Notes: generated by a model not told the origin, from the sequence alone. A stretch of 51,049 bases of DNA from AC-32 sp038236705 (GCA_038236705.1 JBBRZN010000015.1:1-51049), one strand, 5' to 3'. Shown: positions 33,133 to 41,688, counted from the stretch's first letter. Numbers and translations: made by a program.

Positions 33133-34141
33133 GCTGACGATCGACCTCGGCGCGGTGCGGCGCAACGCGCGCACGCTGCTGCGGGCGCTCGAGGGCGCGC
33201 AGCTCTGGGCGGTCGTGAAAGCGAACGCCTACGGCCACGGAGCGGTGGACGTTGCGGGCGCCGTGCTCGACGAGGGTGCTGGCGCGCTCTGCGTCGCGAC
33301 GGTGCCGGAGGCGCTCGAGCTGCGCGCGGAGTTTCCGCTCGCGCGGATCCTCGTGATGGGCGCGACCTCGTCGAGCCGCGAGGTCGCGGAGGCGCGCGCG
33401 GCCAAGCTCGAGCTTGCGATCTGGGACGACGAGATCCCGGAGGGCCTGCGCTTGCATCTGAAGCTCGATACCGGCATGGGGCGCTGGGGGCTCGGCGAGC
33501 TGCCGAAGCCGCCGGCCGAGGTCGTCGGGCTGATGTCGCATCTGGCCACCGCCGACACCGACCCGGCCTTCGCGGAACAGCAGGTCGAGCGCTTCCGAGA
33601 GGCGACCGAGCCTTATGCCGACCTGATGCGGCACGTCGCCAACAGCGCGGCTGCCCTTCGACTCCCCTTCGCGCGCTTCGACGCCGCTCGTTGCGGCGTC
33701 GCGCTGTACGGCCTCTCGCCCTTCGGCGAGGACCCGAGCTCCGACAGGCTCGAGCCCGCGCTCTCGTGGCGCAGCTACCTTGCGCAGGTCAAGCGGCTCG
33801 AGCCCGGCCAGAGCACCGGCTACGGGCGGCGGTTCGTGGCGAAGGAGCCGACCTGGATCGGGATCGTGCCGGTCGGCTACGGCGACGGCTTCCGGCGTGA
33901 CCTCAGCGGGACCGAGGTGCGGGTCGGCGGCGAGCTGCGGCGCGTGATCGGCACGGTCTCGATGGACGCCTTCGCTGTCGAGCTCGACGGCGAGGAGCCC
34001 GTCGGCGCGCCCGTGACGATCCTCGGCCACGGCGTGCTGGCGGAGGATCACGCCCGCGTCGCCGGGACGATCAACTACGAGCTGGTCTGCGGGACGAACT
34101 CCGATCCGCGGCGCGGGCTGCGGACGGTGATCGATGCTTGA
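33119..34141 (+). CDS. alr: Alanine racemase
   Basis: A 340-residue PLP enzyme supplying D-alanine for peptidoglycan. The cofactor Lys is Lys34 in AVVKANAYGHG. LKLDTGMGRWG, the substrate-side VGYGDGFRRDLSG with the catalytic Tyr, SMDAFAVEL and INYELVCG are standard. ATG 33119 lies 14 bp inside the preceding gene. It is followed with an 8-bp overlap by the nucleotidyltransferase gene. The DD-carboxypeptidase at 14833 acts on the product pathway. Confidence 0.95.
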   Translation: MHRSELTIDLGAVRRNARTLLRALEGAQLWAVVKANAYGHGAVDVAGAVLDEGAGALCVATVPEALELRAEFPLARILVMGATSSSREVAEARAAKLELAIWDDEIPEGLRLHLKLDTGMGRWGLGELPKPPAEVVGLMSHLATADTDPAFAEQQVERFREATEPYADLMRHVANSAAALRLPFARFDAARCGVALYGLSPFGEDPSSDRLEPALSWRSYLAQVKRLEPGQSTGYGRRFVAKEPTWIGIVPVGYGDGFRRDLSGTEVRVGGELRRVIGTVSMDAFAVELDGEEPVGAPVTILGHGVLAEDHARVAGTINYELVCGTNSDPRRGLRTVIDA

Positions 34142-35165
34142 CGCGGCGCGGGAGGTGCTCGCCGGAGAAGAGGCCTGGGTCGTCGGCGGCGCCGTGCGCG
34201 ACGAGTTGCTGGGGCGTGAGCTGCTCGATCTCGACATCGCCTGCCGCGAGCCCGAGCGCGCAGCCCGTGCGTACGCCAGGGGCTCCGGCGGCGCGCCGTT
34301 CCCGCTCTCCGAGCGGCACGGTGCGTGGCGGGTCGCGCTCGCGGACGGGCGCACGGTCGACTTCACACCGCTGCCGGGCTCGATCGAGGACGACCTCGCG
34401 ACCCGCGACTTCACGATCAACGCGATCGCGCGGCCGCTGGCGCACGGCGACCCTGTCGACCCCTTCGGCGGGCAAGCCGACCTCGAAAAACGGCGGCTGC
34501 GCGCGGTGGGCGCGAGCGTCTTTGCCGACGACCCGCTGCGGCTCCTGCGCGCAGTGCGACTCGAGGACGAGCTCGACCTGCGCCTCGACGAGGAGACCGA
34601 GCGGCTCGTGCGCGAGCACGCCGCGCTCGTCGGCGCGCCGGCCGGCGAGCGGATCCTGGCCGAGCTGCGGCGCCTCTCGCCCTCGGGCTACCGCCGGCTC
34701 GACGGGCTCGGGCTGCTCGAGCCCTTGGGGGGCCGGATCGAGGACCGCCTCGACCGCTGGGACGCACCCGACTACCGGCTGGTCGCGGTCTTCGGCGAGG
34801 AGTTGCGGCGTTACCCGATCTCCAACGAGCTCCGGCGCCACACGAGGGCCCTGGTGCGGGCCGAGCGGCCGGAGGACGATCATCGCTCGATCCACCGCTT
34901 CCGCCGCGCGATCGAGCCGTGGGCGCTGGAGGCGCTCGCGTTCCTCGGCGCCGCCGAGCTGGCGCCCGCGATCGAGCAGGCCCGGAGCAGCGAGCCGGCC
35001 GAGCCGCTGCTGCGCGGAGACGAGCTCGAGCTGCCGCCGGGGCCGGAGATCGGGCGGCTGCTGGCGGAGATCGAGGAGGAGCGGGCCGCCGGTACGATCA
35101 CCACGAAGGAGGAGGCGCTCGACTATGCAAGACGCCACTCGAGAGCGGTTCGGGAAGACGGCTGA
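34134..35165 (+). CDS. CCA-type tRNA nucleotidyltransferase/poly(A) polymerase family protein
   Basis: A 343-residue class II nucleotidyltransferase. VVGGAVRDELLGRELLDLDIACRE has the GG and DLD metal motif, and RDFTINAIA and VDPFGGQADLEKRRLRAV continue the head and neck. The body helices follow (DDPLRLLRAVRLEDELDLRLD, RILAELRRLSPSG). No HD phosphohydrolase domain is visible. Such proteins add CCA to tRNA or poly(A) to RNA, and the sequence does not settle which. ATG 34134 overlaps alr; the gene end overlaps the methyltransferase by 41 bp. Confidence 0.87.
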   Translation: MLDAAREVLAGEEAWVVGGAVRDELLGRELLDLDIACREPERAARAYARGSGGAPFPLSERHGAWRVALADGRTVDFTPLPGSIEDDLATRDFTINAIARPLAHGDPVDPFGGQADLEKRRLRAVGASVFADDPLRLLRAVRLEDELDLRLDEETERLVREHAALVGAPAGERILAELRRLSPSGYRRLDGLGLLEPLGGRIEDRLDRWDAPDYRLVAVFGEELRRYPISNELRRHTRALVRAERPEDDHRSIHRFRRAIEPWALEALAFLGAAELAPAIEQARSSEPAEPLLRGDELELPPGPEIGRLLAEIEEERAAGTITTKEEALDYARRHSRAVREDG

Positions 35166-35826
35166 CCGCATCGCGGCCCTCCAGGACGCGCGGGCGGGGG
35201 AGCTCGAGGCGACGGTCGTGCGGTTCGTCGCGCCCGGCGGGGAGGAGCGGGCGCTCGACTCCGGCAGCGGCGCCGGCGCGCTCGCCTTCGCCCTGGCGCC
35301 GCACGTGCGCGAGGTGGTCGCGGTCGATCTCGTCCCGGAGCTGCTCGAGCAGGGCCGCAAGCGTGGTGAGCGGTTCCCGAACGTGAGCTTCGTCGAGGGC
35401 GATGCGACGAAGCTGCCGCTGGAGAGCGGCTCATTCGACCTCGCCGGCTCGTTGCGCACGCTGCACCACATCGCGCGCCCGGAGCTCGCGGTCGCGGAGT
35501 TGGCGCGCGTAACGCGCCGGGGCGGGCGAGTGCTGGTTGTCGATCAGATCGCCTCGGTCGATCCGGTCGCCGCTGCAGAACTAAATGCTTTCGAGCGGGC
35601 GCGAGACCCCTCGCACGCTCGGGCGCTTGCCGATATCGACCTGCGCCATCTCTTCGAGTCGAACGGGCTCGTGCTCCTGCGGAACGAGTACGAGCTCGAG
35701 CCGCGCGACCTCGGTCCCTATCTCGACCTGGCCGGCTGCGAGGGCGAGGCTCGCGGACGGGCGGAGTCGCTCGCTCCACCGAACTACACCGCCGAGCTCG
35801 CCTGGTACCTGCTCGAGAAGCGCTAG
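35125..35826 (+). CDS. Class I SAM-dependent methyltransferase
   Basis: A 233-residue cytoplasmic methyltransferase of the UbiE/Methyltransf_11 type. Motif I reads ERALDSGSGAGALAFAL (the usual DxGxGxG has Ser for Gly/Cys), VVAVDLVPELLEQ is motif II with the acidic residue, FVEGDATKLPLESGSFDL follows, and LRTLHHIARPELAVAEL is motif IV-like. The target is unknown. ATG 35125 is preceded by AAGGAGGAGG, a strong ribosome binding site inside the previous gene. The last 45 codons are repeated in degenerate form 242 bp downstream (see 35930-36068). Confidence 0.88.
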   Translation: MQDATRERFGKTADRIAALQDARAGELEATVVRFVAPGGEERALDSGSGAGALAFALAPHVREVVAVDLVPELLEQGRKRGERFPNVSFVEGDATKLPLESGSFDLAGSLRTLHHIARPELAVAELARVTRRGGRVLVVDQIASVDPVAAAELNAFERARDPSHARALADIDLRHLFESNGLVLLRNEYELEPRDLGPYLDLAGCEGEARGRAESLAPPNYTAELAWYLLEKR

Positions 35827-35836
35827 CGCCCGGCCT

Positions 35837-35923
35837 TCGGTGCCAGACACCTGCTCAAAAGCGTCACGGATCGTCCCCAGTCCTTTTGGTGGCGCGGGTT
35901 CAGGCGGTGTCAGACACCGTCAC
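35837..35923. repeat. Paired-palindrome element, copy 2
   Basis: GGTGCCAGACACC (35839-35851, one mismatch from its partner) and GGTGTCAGACACC (35906-35918) flank a spacer that keeps the block order of copy 1, and CCGTCACG closes it. It lies between the intact methyltransferase and its duplicated tail. Confidence 0.6.
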
Positions 35924-35929
35924 GCTGGA

Positions 35930-36068
35930 TACCGAACAGGAGCCGGAGGACCTCGGCCCGTATCTCGACCTTGCCGGCTGCGAAGGCGGGGCCCGCGAGC
36001 GCGCGGTGTCGTTTGCCCCGCCCAACTTCACCGCCGAGCTCGGCTGGTACCTGCTCGAGAGGCGCTAG
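35930..36068 (+). pseudogene. Duplicated methyltransferase C-terminal fragment
   Basis: The frame encodes EDLGPYLDLAGCEGGARERA, then FTAELGWYLLERR and a stop. This matches the last 40 or so residues of the intact gene (RDLGPYLDLAGCEGEARGRA ... YTAELAWYLLEKR) with several synonymous and conservative changes. The upstream part of the copy is absent and replaced by the palindrome element. The divergence says the duplication is not recent. It has no start of its own that makes sense and is probably a relic of a tandem paralogue. Confidence 0.75.
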
Positions 36069-36086
36069 CCGTCCAGCTCTCCTCGC

Positions 36087-36092
36087 TAGCAT
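36087..36092 (+). promoter_or_regulatory. -10 box TAGCAT, leaderless selenoprotein promoter
   Basis: TAGCAT ends 7 nt before ATG 36100, the same spacing as at pyrF and acpS, which supports expression of this small gene. Confidence 0.5.
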
Positions 36093-36099
36093 CGACTCG

Positions 36100-36321
36100 A
36101 TGCGCGTCGAGATCTTCTATTGCCCAACCTGAAGCGGGTACGACACACGGGCGGCGAGTCTCGCGGCCGAGCTAACGGAGCAGGGCTTCGAGGCCGAGGC
36201 GACACCCCGCGGCAAGGGCCAGTTCGACGTCCAGGCCGACGGGCGGCTGATCTTCTCGAAACACGACGCGGGGCGGTTCCCCGACGATGGAGAGGTCCTG
36301 GTTCTGCTCTCAGGTACATGA
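36100..36321 (+). CDS. SelW/Rdx-family selenoprotein with in-frame TGA (Sec11)
   Basis: A 73-residue thioredoxin-fold protein when TGA 36130-36132 is read as selenocysteine. The start reads MRVEIFYCPT-U-SGY, giving a CxxU motif (Cys8, Sec11) exactly where SelW, SelT and SelH carry theirs. The second half, KGQFDVQADGRLIFSKHDAG and then RFPDDGEV, matches the family pattern of a Gly-rich turn, FEV, a GxLI strand and a closing helix. Homology thus runs on unbroken past the TGA. A stem-loop resembling a bacterial SECIS lies 17 nt after it. Members are redox proteins, probably acting on thiols. The true stop is TGA 36319. A TGC-to-TGA nonsense mutation is the alternative, less likely given position and hairpin. 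selA, selB, selC and selD are not in this window. Confidence 0.8.
36150..36168 (+). promoter_or_regulatory. Candidate bacterial SECIS hairpin
   Basis: GGC (36150-36152) pairs with GCC (36166-36168). After a G.G mismatch, GCGA (36154-36157) pairs with TCGC (36161-36164) around the loop GTC. The stem starts 17 nt and the loop G lies 26 nt after the TGA, within the range of known bSECIS elements. The GTC loop closed by A-T resembles that of E. coli fdhF. Confidence 0.55.
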
Positions 36322-36326
36322 GCGAC

Positions 36327-37520
36327 TTACACCGGCTCTGCAACGGGCCGCACGTTGGTTCCCTTCGCAGGCAGCGCCGAGAAGCACGCGACCGCGGCCA
36401 GCGCGACCAGCGGCGCGGCGCCCAGCAGCCAGCCGAAGTCGCCGCGACCGACGAGGAAGAGCCCGAGCGCGACCGCCGGCATCGACGCCGCCCCGTAGCC
36501 GCAGTCGAGCACGGCCTGGTAGGAGCCGCGCAGGTGCTCGGGCGCTAGCTCCCCGGCGAGCGCGCTCGAAACAGGCGCCTCCAGGATCTCGCCCGCAGTC
36601 AGCAGCACGATCGAGACCACGACGATCGCGATCCCGGCGAACGGCAGGAGCAGGAAGACCGCGAGCCCGCTCAGCAGGGCTCCGAGCGAGAGCACCACGC
36701 GTGGAGAGCGGCCGCTCGCCCAGCGCGCGACCGGGTACTGCGTCAGCACTACGAGCACGGGGTTGATCGTGAACAGGAGCCCCCAGGTCGAGATCGCGAG
36801 GCCCCGCTCCTGGTGCAGGAAGACTCCGAAGACCTCGTCGTAGACGGCGAATAGGAACCAGGCGAGCGCCGTCCCGAGCGCCAGAACCAACAGCCGCCGG
36901 TCGTGGAGCGCTTCGGTGAGGCGGGGCGGCTCTTCCGTGGTCGCCGTCGCAGGCCGGCTCTCCGGCAGCCAGCGCAGCGCGATCACGAGGAAGCAGAGCT
37001 CCGTCACCCCCGTCACCAGGAACGTATCCCTCAGCGACCCGAGGGTGATCACGAGCGCGCCGATCGGCGGACCGAGCGCGAAGGACGCGTTCGCGACGAG
37101 CCGGTCGATCCCGAAGGCCTCGACGCGCAGCTCTGGATCGACGACGTCCACGACGTACGCCCGCATCGCCGGGCGCATCATCGAGAAGCAGAGGCCCCAG
37201 AGCGGCACGAGCGCCAGGAGCACCCAGACGCTGGACGCGAGGAAGAACGCGAACGCGCAGAAGGCCGAGCCCGCAAGCCCGCCGAGGATCAGCGGCCGCC
37301 GGCCGAGGCGGTCCGAGAGCAGCCCGCCGAAGGGCGCCGTCAGCAGTCCAACGAGCCCCCACGCGGCGAGCACGAGCCCCGTCGCCGCATTGGAGGCGCC
37401 GATCGGCCCGGTCAGGTAGAGCGCCACGTACGGAGCGAAGACCCCGTAGCCGAGATGGGCCACGCCGTCGCCTCCGAGCAGCACCCAGAACTCGCGCGGA
37501 AACCGCCTGAAGACGCGCAT
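36327..37520 (-). CDS. MFS transporter, 12 helices
   Basis: A 397-residue inner-membrane carrier. Twelve hydrophobic stretches are visible. Loop 2-3 carries the major-facilitator motif GGLLSDRLGRRPLILGG, and the matching motif in the second half is weaker (PVARWASGRSPRVV). LCFSMMRPAMRAYVVDVVDP and ERGLAISTWGLLFTINPVLVV resemble drug-efflux (DHA1) members. The substrate is unknown. It ends 5 bp from the selenoprotein stop, tail to tail, and begins one base from the SDR gene stop, so the two minus-strand genes are co-transcribed. Confidence 0.9.
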   Translation of the reverse strand: MRVFRRFPREFWVLLGGDGVAHLGYGVFAPYVALYLTGPIGASNAATGLVLAAWGLVGLLTAPFGGLLSDRLGRRPLILGGLAGSAFCAFAFFLASSVWVLLALVPLWGLCFSMMRPAMRAYVVDVVDPELRVEAFGIDRLVANASFALGPPIGALVITLGSLRDTFLVTGVTELCFLVIALRWLPESRPATATTEEPPRLTEALHDRRLLVLALGTALAWFLFAVYDEVFGVFLHQERGLAISTWGLLFTINPVLVVLTQYPVARWASGRSPRVVLSLGALLSGLAVFLLLPFAGIAIVVVSIVLLTAGEILEAPVSSALAGELAPEHLRGSYQAVLDCGYGAASMPAVALGLFLVGRGDFGWLLGAAPLVALAAVACFSALPAKGTNVRPVAEPV

Positions 37521-38282
37521 TCAGTCGTCGGAGGGGCGGAGCCCGCGCGAGCCGAGTCGCGCCACGATGCCCGGGACGAGCGCCTGCGCGAGCGGCGCGA
37601 CGCGATACCAGCGCGGCACGAAGAGCTCCTGCCGGTTGCGCTCAACCGCTCGCAGGACCCGTTCGGCCACGAGCTCGGGCTCTGCGATCACCGCCCGCAT
37701 GAAGCGGTTCGGGAAGTAGCTCCGCTGCGGAAAGCCCTCGGTCTCGACGAGGCCGGGCAGCACCGTGTGCACCCGGATCCCCCACGGGCGAAGCTCGCCT
37801 CGGATCGAGCGCGAAAACGCGAGCTGGGCGTGCTTCGAAGCTGCGTAGGGCCCGCTGGAGCCGGCCGCGACGGTGCCTGCGACCGAAACCACATTCACGA
37901 CGTCGGAGGGTGCCGCCGCTTCCAGCGCCGGCAGGAACGCCCGCAGGCACCAGACGTTGCCCAGGTAGTTCGTCCGGGTGATCGCCTCGATTCGCTCGGG
38001 CGGCAGGCCGAGGAAGCCCGCGCGGCCCGGGATGCCCGCGTTGTTCACGAGCAGCGCGATCTCGGGGTGGCGCTCGAGGATCGTCCCCGCTATGCGGTTC
38101 ACGGCCTCGCGGTCGCCGACGTCGCAGGTCTCCCATTCGGCGCCGAGCTCCTCGGCCAGCGGCCGCAGCCGCTCCTCGCCGCGCGCGATCAGGACGCACT
38201 GCCAGCCGCGCCCGGCGAGCGAGCGTGCCACCGCGGCCCCGATCCCGCTGGAGCCGCCGGTGACGACGGCTACCGGCGGCAC
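37521..38282 (-). CDS. Short-chain dehydrogenase/reductase
   Basis: A 253-residue classical SDR. The cofactor motif is VVTGGSSGIGAAVA (6-19), NNAGIPGRAGF carries the structural Asn, SVAGTVAAGSS holds the catalytic Ser, and YAASKHAQLAF has Tyr-xxx-Lys. VLPGLVETEGFPQ is the PG motif. The NAD(P)H-dependent reaction is on an unknown alcohol or ketone. The C-terminal part extends to a Pro/Leu-rich helix (YRVAPLAQALVPGIV), as in membrane-associated relatives. GTG 38282 lies 13 bp inside the subtilase gene end. The 1430-codon open frame in which it sits is mostly the shadow of that subtilase. Confidence 0.9.
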   Translation of the reverse strand: MPPVAVVTGGSSGIGAAVARSLAGRGWQCVLIARGEERLRPLAEELGAEWETCDVGDREAVNRIAGTILERHPEIALLVNNAGIPGRAGFLGLPPERIEAITRTNYLGNVWCLRAFLPALEAAAPSDVVNVVSVAGTVAAGSSGPYAASKHAQLAFSRSIRGELRPWGIRVHTVLPGLVETEGFPQRSYFPNRFMRAVIAEPELVAERVLRAVERNRQELFVPRWYRVAPLAQALVPGIVARLGSRGLRPSDD

Positions 38283-41200
38283 ACGCGCACGACCCGCTTC
38301 GCCGATGCGGTCGCGCCGCGCCGGTCGGTCACGACGGCGCGCAGGACGTGCTTGCCGCGAGCGGCCTTGGCGGTCCGCCACGGCGTCAGGTAGAGCCCCT
38401 CGATCCCCTGCTTCTTCGTTGCGATCCGGTGCCGTCCGTCGAAGAAGGTGACCGAGCGCACGCCACGGGACGATCCGGCGGTGACGAACAGGCTCGCCGC
38501 CTTGCCCGCACAGGACCGGGCCTTCGGTAGCAGCCACGTAACCGTCGGCCCGGCGACGGCGCGCAGGCGCATGAAGCGAAAAGCCGTGTTCGGAAGCACG
38601 TTCGCGCCGGCCTGGTCGATGTTCTTCGACTCCTGGTAGTCGGAGGCGATCGCGATCAGCGGCCTCCGGCCGACGCCGATCTTCGGCGCGCCGCTGAGCG
38701 GCCACAGGACGAGCCCGGAGACCGGGTCGTAGAGCGCCGCCAGGAGCAGATACTGCTTGTAGCCGATCACGAGCGAGAGCGGGTCGACGCCGGCGCCGCG
38801 GTCGGTCGCGATCGCCGCGAGCATCGGCCGCCCCGCGCTCACCACCTTCGTCAGGAAGCGGAAGCGAGGCGGGGTGACGTCGTCCTGCCAGTAGTGCAGG
38901 AGATACGGCCCGCGCAACGGCTGGTCGGTGTACGGGTCGGCTCGCGAGTCGACCGAGACGAAGTAGCGCCCCTCGCGCGGGAAGTCCACCGCGGCGACGC
39001 CGTTGTCGAACTGGTACTCGAACGTCAGCCCGTTCACGTTGACCGGCGTGCCCGCGTAGCCCTGGACGTCGTCCTCGTTCAGCGAGCCGAGGAACCACGG
39101 CTCGACGAGCGCGTTCTGGCCCGCGGCGACCACGGCCACCCCGGCGTTGGCGACATGTGAGTTGACGCGAACCGTGTAGACGTGCTCGGCGCCGCCCTCG
39201 TCGAACGTCTTCCCGGTATAGCCGGGAGGCGGACCGAACGGCTCGGTCGGGAAGCGGTAGTTGCTCACGAACGAGCTGCCCTTGCTCGTGTCGCCGAACT
39301 GGTCGCGCTTGATCGTCACGCGCGGCGCGCGGGCTATCTGCGGGTGTTGAGCGGAGAAGTAGTACGGGATGCGCACCTGATCGGCTCCGCGTTTGAGCAC
39401 GACGAAGCCGTAGTCGTCGCCCGTTGGCGCGCCGAAGCTCGCCGAGGCGACGATGGGCACGTCCACGGTTCCGCCCGGCGGGATCGTCACGGCGGAGGTC
39501 GCGGGCGACATCGCCGTCCCCGGGGTCGCCGCCTGCGGCTGGATCTCGATCGTCCAGGCTCCGCCGCCGGTGCCTGCGTCGTTCAACGAGAGCAGCAGGG
39601 CCTTGCGCGCCGCGGACTTCGTCGTCTCGAGGTAGCCGTAGGAGAGCGAGGAGGGCTCGGCGAAGAGCTTCGGGTCGTTGGCCGCCGCCACGTTCACCAG
39701 GCCGCCGCCCTCGAGCAGCACCGAGGCCTCGCTCGTGCGGGCCGTGTCGCCCCAGGCCGGGCCGGCCGAGGACATCAGCGCCGATTTCACCTGCCCCGGA
39801 GTCCAGCCAGGATGCTGCTGGAGAAGCAGTGCCGCCGCGCCGGCGACATGCGGCGCCGCCATGCTGGTGCCGTCGAAGACCGCGAACGGGGCGCCGGCGA
39901 ACTCCTGCAGCGTCGAGGAGAGGATCTGCCCGCCCGGAGCCGCAACGTCCGGCTTGAGCCGGTGGTCGAAGTTCGTCGGCCCAGCCGACGAGAAGCTCGT
40001 GATCACGCCGCTGCGACCGGTCTGGATCTCGCGCGGGTCGAGCTCGCCGGAGACGCGGAAGGTTGTGCGCCCGCCGTGGGCGTCCATGAAGGCGCGCAGG
40101 TTCGCGCCGTCGAGGTCGGAGATCATCCCCGCGGTCAGGCCGAGGCGGATCGGGATGAAGTTCGGCTCGCCGAAGCGGTTGTCCACGAGGATGATCCCGT
40201 CGCCGCCGGCCGCGCGCACGCGCTCGACCTTCGAGTCGAAGGTGCAGCTTCCGCGCGAGACGAGCGCGATCGAGCCGCTCAACGAACGGGCCGGCAGCGT
40301 CGAAAAGCGCGGGTCGTTCGGATCGAACCCCGTGGGCGCGCAGAGGTGGCCCTCGACTGGCTTGCCGTCTGTGCCCATGATCGTGCCGATGTCGACGAGC
40401 GCCTGATCGGTGTCCTCCCAGGGCGTCGGGACGTGGAAGTTGAAGGCGAAGGGAACGTGCTTGAGGCCTGCCGGCGCATCCGCCGCGGTCGCGGTCAGCT
40501 CGGGGCCGAAGACGTGGACGTTCGAGGCCGCCGCGACCGAGATCGCCGAGGGCGCGTTGCTGGGCGAGCCAACCGAGCCGTAGCCGAAGTCGTCGCGGTC
40601 GTTGCCGGCGGAGATGACGGGAACGACGCCGGCCGCGACCACGTTCTCGAGCGCCTGGATCAGCGCGTCGCTCGCGGGATCGGCCTCGGGCCCGCCGCCG
40701 GAGAAGTTGATCACGTCCATCCCGTCGTTCACGGCCGCCTCGAAGGCGAGCACGATCTCCGGCGTGAACGCATCGAGGCCGCCCGTCAGGACCGGCACGT
40801 TGAAGACGCGGTAGTTCCCGATCCACGCGCGCGGCGCGATCCCGGAGAGCCCGGTGACCGCCGGGTGGTCGGGCCCGGCCGCCACGACGGTGCCCGCGAC
40901 CCCGGCCGCGATCCCCGCGACGTGCGTCCCGTGGAAGGAGCCCGGCCGCCAGAGCGCCAGCCGGCCCTGCCTGCCAGAACCCGGCCCCGGGAACGCGCGG
41001 GCGACGATCACCTTGCGCGTCGTCCAGATGCGCCCGCCCTTCGGGAAGCCTGGGGGATACGAGAAGCCGGCCGGGCTGAAGTACGGGTTCGACATGTCGA
41101 CGCCGTCGTCGACGACGCCGATCTTGATCCCCTGGCCGAAGCCGCCGGTGGTCGCCCAGAACGTGTCGGCGTGGATCACCGACGGGCTCTTGTTCGTGTC

Positions 41201-41680
41201 CAGGTGGTAGCGCAGGCTCGGATAGACCTTGCGCACCCCGGCGACCTCGAAAAGCTTCGGCAGGTCGCCGTAGGGCAGGCGCACCGCGAAGCCGTCGAGG
41301 ATCACCTTGTAGCGGTGGAAGATCCGCGCCTTCGGGATCGCGCGGTGGATCTGCCCGGCCGTGGCCGCCTGTGCCCGCTCCAGCCGCGCGAGGTACGCCT
41401 GCGAGGTCGAGCTCGTCGTGTCGAGCTTCCGGCGAGGTCCGAACGCCTGCAGGCCAGGCCCGTAGCGCGCTGCGAGCGGAGGCAGGCGCAGCCCGACCAG
41501 CACGGTCACACGTCCGGCGGTGTGGCCGGCCGGGATCCGGATCACTCCGTGGCGGAGCCTCGGAAGCGTCGTCTCCCCGCGCTGAGGCAGCCGAATCGGG
41601 CGGAGTGCGGCGGCAGCGGCGGCGGAGGTGGCGAGAACGAGCAGCGCCGCAAGAAGCAACAAAACGAGTGGGCGGCGCAA
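38270..41680 (-). CDS. Secreted S8 family serine peptidase (subtilase) with PA domain
   Basis: A 1136-residue exported protease. TTG 41680 begins a clear signal peptide (RRPLVLLLLAALLVLATSA); longer frames upstream lack one. Catalytic residues are Asp191 in VVDDGVDMSNP, His250 in SFHGTHVAGIA, the oxyanion Asn360 in ISAGND and Ser606 in FDGTSMAAPHVAGAAAL. Residues about 440-545 form an inserted PA domain. After the catalytic domain come Fn3-like and jelly-roll regions and a C-terminal beta domain (RGVRSVTFFDGRHRIATKKQ). Residues 25-160 are a probable propeptide. It resembles streptomycete-type C5a-peptidase/lactocepin-like enzymes. It may degrade environmental protein. No cell-wall sorting signal was seen. 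It precedes the SDR gene with overlap and is divergent from fabI. Confidence 0.92.
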   Translation of the reverse strand: MRRPLVLLLLAALLVLATSAAAAAALRPIRLPQRGETTLPRLRHGVIRIPAGHTAGRVTVLVGLRLPPLAARYGPGLQAFGPRRKLDTTSSTSQAYLARLERAQAATAGQIHRAIPKARIFHRYKVILDGFAVRLPYGDLPKLFEVAGVRKVYPSLRYHLDTNKSPSVIHADTFWATTGGFGQGIKIGVVDDGVDMSNPYFSPAGFSYPPGFPKGGRIWTTRKVIVARAFPGPGSGRQGRLALWRPGSFHGTHVAGIAAGVAGTVVAAGPDHPAVTGLSGIAPRAWIGNYRVFNVPVLTGGLDAFTPEIVLAFEAAVNDGMDVINFSGGGPEADPASDALIQALENVVAAGVVPVISAGNDRDDFGYGSVGSPSNAPSAISVAAASNVHVFGPELTATAADAPAGLKHVPFAFNFHVPTPWEDTDQALVDIGTIMGTDGKPVEGHLCAPTGFDPNDPRFSTLPARSLSGSIALVSRGSCTFDSKVERVRAAGGDGIILVDNRFGEPNFIPIRLGLTAGMISDLDGANLRAFMDAHGGRTTFRVSGELDPREIQTGRSGVITSFSSAGPTNFDHRLKPDVAAPGGQILSSTLQEFAGAPFAVFDGTSMAAPHVAGAAALLLQQHPGWTPGQVKSALMSSAGPAWGDTARTSEASVLLEGGGLVNVAAANDPKLFAEPSSLSYGYLETTKSAARKALLLSLNDAGTGGGAWTIEIQPQAATPGTAMSPATSAVTIPPGGTVDVPIVASASFGAPTGDDYGFVVLKRGADQVRIPYYFSAQHPQIARAPRVTIKRDQFGDTSKGSSFVSNYRFPTEPFGPPPGYTGKTFDEGGAEHVYTVRVNSHVANAGVAVVAAGQNALVEPWFLGSLNEDDVQGYAGTPVNVNGLTFEYQFDNGVAAVDFPREGRYFVSVDSRADPYTDQPLRGPYLLHYWQDDVTPPRFRFLTKVVSAGRPMLAAIATDRGAGVDPLSLVIGYKQYLLLAALYDPVSGLVLWPLSGAPKIGVGRRPLIAIASDYQESKNIDQAGANVLPNTAFRFMRLRAVAGPTVTWLLPKARSCAGKAASLFVTAGSSRGVRSVTFFDGRHRIATKKQGIEGLYLTPWRTAKAARGKHVLRAVVTDRRGATASAKRVVRVCRR

Positions 41681-41688
41681 GAGTTCGC

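Noticed and set aside
36130..36132. General reassignment of TGA to an amino acid
   Set aside because: TGA is the normal stop in many genes here, often in ATGA overlaps, so recoding is confined to this gene.
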